DNA from: Skeletonema tropicum
Lineage: Eukaryota; Bacillariophyta; Thalassiosirophyceae; Thalassiosirales; Thalassiosiraceae
Assembly (NCBI GenBank): GCA_037178625.1
Contig: CM074128.1
Location: 5,084,001 to 5,148,000, forward strand
Reading direction: 5' to 3'
DNA: 64,000 bases
The notes beneath the pieces are model-generated. The model was given only the letters and a program-made list of their open reading frames with translations. It ran no database searches and was not told where the DNA came from. A program made the position numbers and the translations under genes. The stretch's first letter is position 1, and every line of letters starts with the position of its first letter. Below, piece after piece: positions 28,334 to 37,300 of the stretch.

Positions 28334-28945
28334 ATGAGTTCTGTAACTGGTGTTGTGACGAAAGAGAGGAGGCAATTCGTTGATAATTCGGAGAAAATTT
28401 CTCTTCCTGTTCCGTTCTTGCGGACCCTGTTCGAGCATGGGCATGAGGTTTTATGGATCAATTACGGGCAAGACGGATTTTTGAATGCTGTATCGAATCA
28501 TTTGGCGTTGTACGGTTCGTACATGTCAATAGAAGAGTTGAAGGGATTATTAATTAATTATGAGAAGGAGAATGCTGTGGATTTGGAACGTTCTTCATTA
28601 TTTAGGGTTGGGAAACATGGTGGCACAATGAGTTTTATTGAATATGTGGAGAAGCTGGAGAATAACGAAAGGATTGCAGAGGAGTTAGACTTTGATTGCA
28701 TGTCTAAGATTTTGGGCGCAGAAATTTCAGTATTTTTTCCAGATTTTGAAAATGATGCGGAGCTGCTGAGATTGAAAAAATACAATTCTCAAGGAGCTGA
28801 GGAGAGGCTTCTTCGTATTGCTGTTGTGCATGACAATACCAAGTTTCCTGTTCGCACTTATGCGACAGTGCCTGTGTTGAAAGAGTGTTTGTCACACAAC
28901 CCATACCTTAGTTGCAATGCAGGGGAGGAGAAAGCGGGGGGTTGA
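28334..28945 (+). CDS. OTU-like protein without a visible catalytic cysteine, about 203 aa
   Basis: The frame opens at a TTG (28325), but the first ATG is 28334. Residues about 40-60 read GQDGFLNAVSNHLALYGSYM. This resembles the OTU deubiquitinase signature DG-x-C-L-x-x-AVS, but the two residues that would include the nucleophilic Cys are absent. The following helix (SIEELKGLLINYEKEN), the SFIEYVEKL...ELDFDCMSKILGAEISVFFP segment and the late AVVHDNT...YATV also fit the OTU layout. If the assignment is right, this is a pseudo-protease or a degenerate copy. The similarity is from pattern reading only. Confidence 0.4.
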   Translation: MSSVTGVVTKERRQFVDNSEKISLPVPFLRTLFEHGHEVLWINYGQDGFLNAVSNHLALYGSYMSIEELKGLLINYEKENAVDLERSSLFRVGKHGGTMSFIEYVEKLENNERIAEELDFDCMSKILGAEISVFFPDFENDAELLRLKKYNSQGAEERLLRIAVVHDNTKFPVRTYATVPVLKECLSHNPYLSCNAGEEKAGG

Positions 28946-29625
28946 GATGTCAGTAATGTTGTTGTTCGTAGGGGGGGATCGTGTTACGAAGCTAGCAGAT
29001 AAGAGGCGAATAAAGAGATTTTCTTTGCTGTTTAGATTGCATTAATTACATAACATGTGCCCACCATGGTCGGGGATTGATCAAATCTTGAAGAGTAGGT
29101 CCATTTGCCTCTTCCGTGTGTCCCCCCCTGAACAATCAAATCTAAGCCAATCAAAGAAAGAGTCAATCGAAAATTCTAAACACGGGGGGGCAAGGGGGGG
29201 TTTCCCCCCTGAACAATCAAATCTAAGCCAATCAAAGAAAGAGTCAATCGAAAATTCTAAACACGGGGGGGGCAAGGGGGGGTGTCCCCCCCTGAACATT
29301 CAAATCTAAGGCAATCAAAGAAAGAGTCAATCGAAAACTCTAAAAACGGGGGGGGGCAAGGGGTCAAATCAAGCCAATCAAAGAAAGAGTCGATCGAAAA
29401 TGCCCGTGAAGGCCAAAGGACACGCCAAAGGGCCCGGACAGAACGACAGAACGACCGACCGACCGAACGACTTAGCTCCTCTCATTATTTAGATGTCGTG
29501 AGTCGCGTTCGTTGATAAGATGACACACATGGCTCCATTCAGATCACATACACGATCAACTTAAACTCCACAAATTGAGGGATGATTTGACCCAAATTTG
29601 ATATTTTTCTCAAAAGTCTCAAGAT
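28946..29625. other. Intergenic with G/C-tract tandem repeats
   Basis: No supported gene. The tandem array at 29117-29400 makes short open frames on both strands, which I take as artefacts of the repeat. Confidence 0.5.
29117..29400. repeat. Tandem repeat, about 82-bp unit, 3.5 copies
   Basis: Units begin CCCCCCTGAACAATCAAATC (near 29122, 29205 and 29287), with a shortened last copy at 29364. Each ends in a G tract (CGGGGGGGCAAGGGG). The leading C run and trailing G runs of each unit can pair, and the G runs are candidate quadruplex sites. Confidence 0.85.
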
Positions 29626-31006
29626 TCAACGCTCAACAATATATTCTAGTTCATCAAGGATATCCTTCTCTCCTTCCCCTTCACCACCCTCCTCGCCAGA
29701 ATCTCCATCCCCATTTTTATTGTCTCCTCCATCTGTATTGTTTTCATTCAAACCTTCTCCTTTTCTGTTTTCTTCGTCTCCATGATCGACTTCCATCTCA
29801 GGTGCAGCTCCATTTTCGCCATTTTCCTCAATTCCTTCATCACCGACATAAGAACTCTGCCTTCCGACATAAGAACTCTGCCTTCCTACACAAGAACTCT
29901 GCCTTCCTGTTCCTGGTGTCTGGGAATTAGTACTCATCCTGGAAGCACCACTCATCCTAGAAACACCACTTCGGAAAGTCGAAAAGAAGCTGCTCCTCTT
30001 GAATGATTGAGTCAGAGGTATGCCCTGTTCGAAATAGCGTAGGATGCGTGGAAACATGTAGACTATCAGGTTGAAGAAACCTTGGAGTGGAAACACGGTG
30101 ACGAAGAGTAGCGCCATATATGTTGGGGGTGTCACCCCTGCAAATTGCATGAAACGAAAGATCTGGAAGCAAGCAAGAAGACGGTTGAAGAAAGATGGAT
30201 ATGAATATTAAAATTATGGAAGAGGAACAAAATAAAGCAGTTGGACGAATATATAATTTCAACACACAAACACGTACCGATCCGAATATCCATGTCATGT
30301 ACATACATCCAACATATAAAAACGCTTGAATGCGAATCTTCTTGCTTTGTTTTCGCTTCTTCTTTGCAAAACTCGCACTATACTTGTCAAGTTTCTTTTC
30401 TTGCTTTAGCACATGAAAATATATGATGGTCATGCTTACAGCAAGGATAATAATCATAGCCCAAGCAAAATTGTACATGAAGAAAAGTCGATAAATACCG
30501 TAGTCATTTCCAATCCAGCAAATAAACCCGGCGGGCTTCAGAATATCCAACCCAAGACTTGCAAACGCTGTTCCAAAACCAAGACAGATGGGCAAAGCAT
30601 GCAAATACTTCTCGATCTTCTTTACACGTGATTCTTTCCATCCTTTGACAATCACGAGTAAATAATAGATCGCCAAGGAAATATTGTAGGTCGGTGTGCA
30701 TAATGCTGTTATCTGATTCAAGAAGCCCTGGAAAGTACATGTCCCCGTTGTACCTACAGCCAAACATGCTTCCCCGCGAGGGATCGGCCATGTTGATAAA
30801 ATAAACACGATCGCTCCGAACAAGTCAGATGTGCTCATGCCCATCAATAGACGATGGTATACCAGGCTGCGTCGCTTACGATCTCGAAGGACATGTCGAA
30901 TGATGAATGCTGAACACGTGAAGGAGATTATACCAGTGACTTTGGGAGCTATTGCCATTCCCCTTGCCTTTACGCTTTGGCATTGTGGATCTGATAATGA
31001 AACCAT
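29626..31006 (-). CDS. Seven-transmembrane receptor-like protein, two exons, 421 aa
   Basis: Exon 1 is 31006-30278 and exon 2 is 30162-29626. The 115-bp intron has GTACGTG and TTCCAG borders in phase 0, which restores one frame. Seven hydrophobic segments can be read: VTGIISFTCSAFIIRHV; LLMGMSTSDLFGAIVFIL; the Cys-containing LNQITALCTPTYNISLAIYY; ICLGFGTAFASLGL; FAWAMIIILAVSMTIIYF; AFLYVGCMYMTWIF; and YMALLFVTVFPLQGFFNLIVY. This fits a G-protein-coupled receptor of the cAMP-receptor/secretin-like group found in protists. A basic third loop (KKKRKQSKKIR) precedes segment 6. The cytoplasmic tail has a 7-residue tandem repeat (RQSSYVG, three times) and an acidic Glu/Asp/Gly/Asn-rich end. A close paralogue lies at 53347-54262. 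Its matching intron position supports this gene model. Confidence 0.8.
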
Positions 31007-32738
31007 ATTGGGCAGAGCGTTTTCTCTTTTTTTGTAATTACTTATAATGATACTATGATCTGCCTTCGACCTCCTTATCCATACAGGTGCGCAGTGCGCA
31101 GGTAGAGTAGGGTAGCTTAGTATTAGGGTGTGATGTGCATGAACCGGTCAATAGGTGTGGTACTGTAGATGTTGGAGGCAGAGCTTGCGGGCGGAGGCCG
31201 GAGGCAAGCTCTCTAGCTAGAGGCAAGTGACAAAGAAGATGAACCTGCCAAGTCGTTCAACGAGTGGCGCGGAGTAGATAGTAGAATTAGAACCGAATCC
31301 TCGAACTGTAACCCTCTCTCTAGAGATAATAATAATTTTGGCTAGACTTGGATCGAGGGGGGTAGAAGTCGAGAGTATCTGCTAGCTTCATCTCTAGTAA
31401 AACCTGTAATGAAAGAGAGGGGTACAAAAGTTTACACTCTAAGCTATGATTTTGAGGGAGGATATTGTACAAAGTTGGGGGTAAGGTAAACTGCTCGTTG
31501 TGACAGGAAAATTGGAATTCTTCCAGATTCTTACTTTCTCACTTCTGTGAGTCCTTTACAGCCACAACGGTTCACGCCTCGCGTCATTTGATCGTTAACG
31601 TCTCTCGTCATTTTTCTTCTTTTTTGTCATATTTTAGTATTGTAATCGACACTTCTAAAGACCATAACAAGCAAGTTCGTTACAGATAATATGTCACATC
31701 GTGAGACTTTTTGAGACTTGTCACAACGACGCTAACGGTCGCTGTGAACCGTCGTGCAGCGCAGCATGCATGTCAAAAAGACATTGCAATGACCAATCAC
31801 AGAGGACAGATGATAGAGGCCGTCCGCCGTAAGTAGGCACATCGCTAGTATTTGGCAGTCAGCCGGGATGTAGGGCAAGCCGTGAATGAAGCGCCCTCGC
31901 AGGAATTTGATCTTTTACAATACACGAACCATGTCTTCGACACCTTTATTGAAGACGATGGCTGTGTCGCAGTTGTGGAGATGGAGAGCTCCTCTTATTC
32001 TTAGCCCCCATGAACATCACATCACATTCACTTCTCTTGCGGCTGAGATGTTAGATCCTTGCACCGAAGAGCAATAGACGCCAAGTACTCTTCGACTTCA
32101 ATGACGCCCTATGCGATGTTTTGAGACCGCCATGTCCATGCTGCCTACTTAGAGGCATACCGTGGGAGTAATTCGATAGTTGTACCTTGTCCCGTTTCTA
32201 GAATATCTGACTTACCAAGTTGGCCAAGATGGATGCAGCGATGAGACGTGCGAGTTCTGCCCGTCGTCCAGCAAAGGGAGCATGTATTAGGTGTGGATTT
32301 GCAGATGCCATGGTTTATTGCGATAGGAGTTGTTAGGATGATCGGCTCGGTGGTAAGGGCCGCAAAGTATTTATGTAGAGTAGATTTTTTCCGAAATGAA
32401 TCTTAAACGAATCTTCGGTTACTTTCATCTTTGAACCTCGTGTGTGTGATCCACTCAAGATTCCACCACTTCTCAGCCAAGCTCAAGATTCATAAGTAAG
32501 TATTACTCTGCAGTAAGAGCTAGCAGGGGCATTGAGTACAATATCAGCATGGAGCAAAAATGACGACACAGATGCAGCACAGAAGAAGGCGTAAATCATC
32601 TCCTAGTCAAATGCAGCTAAGTAGCTTCTGAACGAATCAATATAGACTTAATTGGTGCAAGGGTTAATGCATCGTGCAGCAGTTAACGTTATGTATCTAC
32701 AATCAATAGGAAGCACAATCATAATCGTGAAAACATTA
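31007..32738. other. 1.7-kb region without a supported gene
   Basis: Contains the 5' region of the receptor-like gene, then sequence with no good frame on either strand. A CTCTCTCTAGAGA palindrome lies near 31313-31327. I see no RNA gene. A 63-codon frame at 31886-32077 (plus) is not convincing. Confidence 0.35.
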
Positions 32739-33521
32739 TCAGAGATGCACCTTTTCAATTTCATCACTTAACTCGAAGCCAAGACTGTCGTCGTCATCCT
32801 CTGTCGGAAAAATCACTGTCGAACTAATCAACCTGGACTTATTGGAGCCCTCAAGAGGCCGACTCGATGAAAATCGATTCGGTCGCCTACGCTGTGGAGG
32901 TGAAGGAGGCTTTTGTCCTCCTTCTCCTTCGAGCTCTTGTTCTTGATCTTCCTCTTGCTCACAAGTCTCATCGTCAACTGAATAATCTGCCGTAAGATCA
33001 CTCATACGTAACCGATACGATTCTCTCCCTCCTGCAGGGAAGTCAACTCGTAGATTCTGGCTGCTATCGCTTCTATCGAGTTTCATCATGTTCCCGATGA
33101 AGCTACTTACACCAGTGAGTCTAAGTGATCTTGTGCTGTCATTTATATCATCTTGTGTGCTGCTGCTGCTGCTGGATACCCAGCTCGGTATCGGCAGACT
33201 AAATGAACGATGAAATTGACGATAGCTTGATGACGAAGATGATATTTGTGCTGAAGATGAAGAACTTTTGATGCTATCATCGACGAGTTCAGCTGGAACG
33301 AGATTGCCATCACATTCTGACATGGTGCTACCTTGTAAAGATCGACGAAGCATCAAGCTCGTCTCATCTTCACGTGCACGTGATAATGCCAGATCGACGG
33401 ACATGGTAGATATTCTTCTTTCGAGCATGGCGATGCGTTTGTTCTTGGACGGGAGCTCTTCTCGGAGGGCTGCGTTGATTGCTTCAAGCTCAGCTATGCG
33501 CTGTTCCTGTTCAATGGACAT
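32739..33521 (-). CDS. Coiled-coil protein with Ser-rich middle, about 260 aa
   Basis: The frame is open to 33551, but only a TTG stands there. The first ATG (33521) gives MSIEQEQRIAELEAINAALR. The ten residues before it (WLEKRISNMS) echo an internal repeat (MLERRISTMSVD), so coding may continue into an upstream exon and the start is uncertain. Residues 1-75 form a coiled coil. The middle is Ser-rich, and a C-terminal acidic stretch (EQEEDQEQELEGEGG) precedes a basic Pro/Arg patch and a conserved-looking end (DDDSLGFELSDEIEKVHL). No family is recognised. Confidence 0.5.
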   Translation of the reverse strand: MSIEQEQRIAELEAINAALREELPSKNKRIAMLERRISTMSVDLALSRAREDETSLMLRRSLQGSTMSECDGNLVPAELVDDSIKSSSSSAQISSSSSSYRQFHRSFSLPIPSWVSSSSSSTQDDINDSTRSLRLTGVSSFIGNMMKLDRSDSSQNLRVDFPAGGRESYRLRMSDLTADYSVDDETCEQEEDQEQELEGEGGQKPPSPPQRRRPNRFSSSRPLEGSNKSRLISSTVIFPTEDDDDSLGFELSDEIEKVHL

Positions 33522-33551
33522 GTTTGAGATTCTTTTTTCAAGCCATAGCAA

Positions 33552-34318
33552 TTACTCCTATTTGGTCGTTCTTGGAAGAGATACTTAAAATGGGAATGGT
33601 GCGGTGAGAAATTGGTTGGAATGACTCTACCTATGATGTAGTTTGTGTGTGTAAGGGAGTGTTTTTCTTGCCGAATGACTCACCTCGACAGAATCTGCTG
33701 GATGGAAGCACATGCGAACCGCCCGGGGCCAGCGAGCTGGATGGACCACTCGATCGCTCAGCGGGAAGTGGTTCCAAAATGTGTCCAAAATGTCTCCTCG
33801 AGAAAAGGGAATAGAAGCATAATGCTACCAGACATTTGCAAACTTCTTCAGTTTCTGAGACTTTAACCCTCACTATTAACCTTATTTCTCATTCATATGT
33901 AAGCCACATCTATCAGTATGTAAATTTACTAGTTTGTGAGTCATTTTACCTACGAAACGGGAGCAGCAGGCCGGCCGGCGGCGGGCGGGAGATGAGAATC
34001 GTATGTATGTAAAAAAATGACCCGGTTGAAAATCTTTTGGACCTGGCTGTGTTGGCTTGCTCATGCATCAGCCCCCCAAAGGCCCAAGAAACAATCTGAA
34101 GCCTTGGGCCTAACTTACCTCGGCCCCAACGGTGGACTGGTGAATCAACAATTCAACCGTCGTCGTGAAATACAAAAAACACGAGGCTGCTGCAGTTGTG
34201 TTGAATTTATTCAATGGATGCAATCAAAAAAATAGTGAGCCGAACTGATATGAAAATAACGATAATACGCTGAATCCAAACACAAATAATAATAATAATA
34301 GTGCTGTAGAAGGAGACG
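33552..34318. other. Divergent intergenic region
   Basis: Lies between a minus-strand and a plus-strand gene, so it should hold both promoters. Contains an AAT/AAT-rich microsatellite (about 34286-34301) just before the large secreted-protein gene. No supported gene. Confidence 0.4.
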
Positions 34319-37300
34319 ATGAAGATAGTAGCTTCATCTTTAGCCGTGGTCTGTGCCATTCCCTCGGCTCACGCCGCCCTCCGTGGTGCCGGAACCGCCG
34401 CCGCCGCCTCTTCCTCCGAAGTCGTCGTCAACGCTAGTGGAACTAAAGATAACGATGGATCACCGTCACGTAAATTATGGAATTATGAGGGGTACACCTA
34501 CACAACCAGTGGGACGTACGATACCCGATTTTGCTACTACGCTGAAAGTAATCTTTGGATTGGTCCGCTCTATGACTCCATGTTAGAGTGTTGCGAAGCC
34601 AACTTTGCATCTCAGTCCTCGGGCATGTGTATCTCGAAATTGCCCGCTAACCTGCAGCCATCGGCTCAGCCATCCATTGCTGAGGGGGGCCTACCCGGTA
34701 GATATGCTGCCGTCCATGCCAACGGGTATGAAGGCGGCTATTGTAGCAACCTCAAAGTACACTTGGTGGGGGTTGCCGACCAAAGCATCTTTGAAACGGC
34801 GAGAGAGTGCTGTGAAAGAGTATTTCCCAATCAAGAATATTGTATCTCTCAAATCAACGACTCAAGCTATACTCAGCCTTCCGGGCAACCCACCCTTGCT
34901 GTTTTGAACGGCCTTGGACTTCCTGGACAATTTGTGGCAGTGAGACTTAATGATTATGAAAATGGCTACTGTAGCAACCTCAAGGAGCATGTTATTGGTA
35001 CTCCGCCGTTGCAGATCTATGAGTCCGAGTTCGAATGTTGCCAAGAAAATTTTGACAAACAATTATCAGGCTACTGTATTTCGCAGCTTCCTATGGGACT
35101 GCAGCCCTCTGGTCAGCCAACCCTTGAAGTTAATAACGGCCTTGGACTTCCTGATCAGTACGTTGCAGTGTTTGCTGATGGATATGAGGACGGTTATTGC
35201 AGCAATCTCAAGGAGCATGTGATTGGTACTCCGCCTTTGCAGATCTATGAGTCCGAGTTTGAATGTTGCCAAGAAGTCTTTGCTGATCAGAAGTCTGGCT
35301 ACTGTGTCACGCAGCTTCCTATCCAACTGCAGCCGTCTGGTCAGCCAACCCTTGAAGTTAATAACGGCCTTGGACTTCCTGATCAGTATGTTGCAGTGTT
35401 TGCTGATGGATATGAGGACGGTTATTGCAGCAATCTCAAGGAGCATGTTATTGGTACTCCGCCGTTGCAAATCTATGAGTCCGAGTTTGAATGTTGCCAA
35501 GAAGTCTTTGCTGATCAGAAGTCTGGCTACTGTGTCTCGCAGCTTTCTATCCAACTGCAGCCGTCTGGTCAGCCAACCCTTGAAGTTAATAACGGCCTTG
35601 GACTTCCTGATCAGTACGTTGCAGTGTTTGCTAATGGATATGAGGACGGTTATTGCAGCAATCTCAAGGAGCATGTGATTGGTACTCCGCCTTTGCAGAT
35701 CTATGAGTCCGAGTTTGAATGTTGCCAAGAAAACTTTGCTGATCAGAAGTCTGGCTACTGTGTCTCGCAGCTTCCTATCCAACTGCAGCCTTCCGGGCAA
35801 CCCACCCTTGAAGTTAATAACGGCCTTGGACTTCCTGATCAGTATGTTGCAGTGTTTGCTGATGGATATGAGGACGGTTATTGCAGCAATCTCAAGGAGC
35901 ATGTGATTGGTACTCCGCCTTTGCAGATCTATGAGTCCGAGTTTGAATGTTGCCAAGAAAACTTTGCTGATCAGAAGTCTGGCTACTGTGTCTCGCAGCT
36001 TCCTATCCAACTGCAGCCGTCTGGTCAGCCAACCCTTCAAGGAACTCTTGGACTTCCTGATCAGTACGTTGCAGTGTTTGCTGATGGATATGAGGACGGT
36101 TATTGCAGCAATCTCAAGGAGCATGTGATTGGTACTCCGCCTTTGCAGATCTATGAGTCCGAGTTTGAATGTTGCCAAGAAAACTTTGCTGATCAGAAGT
36201 CTGGCTACTGTGTCTCGCAGCTTCCTATCCAACTGCAGCCTTCCGGGCAACCCACCCTTGAAGTTAATAACGGCCTTGGACTTCCTGATCAGTACGTTGC
36301 TGTCCATGCTGATGGATATGAGGACGGTTATTGCAGCAATCTCAAGGAGCATGTGATTGGTACTCCGCCGTTGCAGATCTATGAGTCCGAGTTTGAATGT
36401 TGCCAAGAAAACTTTGCTGATCAGAAGTCTGGCTACTGTGTCTCGCAGCTTCCTATCCAACTGCAGCCTTCCGGGCAACCCACCCTCGAAGTTAATAACG
36501 GCCTTGGACTTCCTGATCAGTACGTTGCAGTGTTTGCTGATGGATATGAGGACGGTTATTGCAGCAATCTCAAGGAGCATGTGATTGGTACTCCGCCTTT
36601 GCAGATCTATGAGTCCGAGTTTGAATGTTGCCAAGAAAACTTTGCTGATCAGAAGTCTGGCTACTGTGTCTCGCAGCTTCCTATCCAACTGCAGCCTTCC
36701 GGGCAACCCACCCTTGAAGTTAATAACGGCCTTGGACTTCCTGATCAGTACGTTGCTGTCCATGCTGATGGATATGAGGACGGTTATTGCAGCAATCTCA
36801 AGGAGCATGTGATTGGTACTCCGCCTTTGCAGATCTATGAGTCCGAGTTTGAATGTTGCCAAGAAAACTTTGCTGATCAGAAGTCTGGCTACTGTGTCTC
36901 GCAGCTTCCTATCCAACTGCAGCCTTCCGGGCAACCCACCCTCGAAGTTAATAACGGCCTTGGACTTCCTGATCAGTACGTTGCAGTGTTTGCTGATGGA
37001 TATGAGGACGGTTATTGCAGCAATCTCAAGGAGCATGTGATTGGTACTCCGCCTTTGCAGATCTATGAGTCCGAGTTCGAATGTTGCCAAGAAAACTTTG
37101 CTGATCAGAAGTCTGGCTACTGTGTCTCGCAGCTTCCTATCCAACTGCAGCCTTCCGGGCAACCCACCCTTGAAGTTAATAACGGCCTTGGACTTCCTGA
37201 TCAGTACGTTGCAGTGTTTGCTGATGGATATGAGGACGGTTATTGCAGCAATCTCAAGGAGCATGTGATTGGTACTCCGCCTTTGCAGATCTATGAGTCC

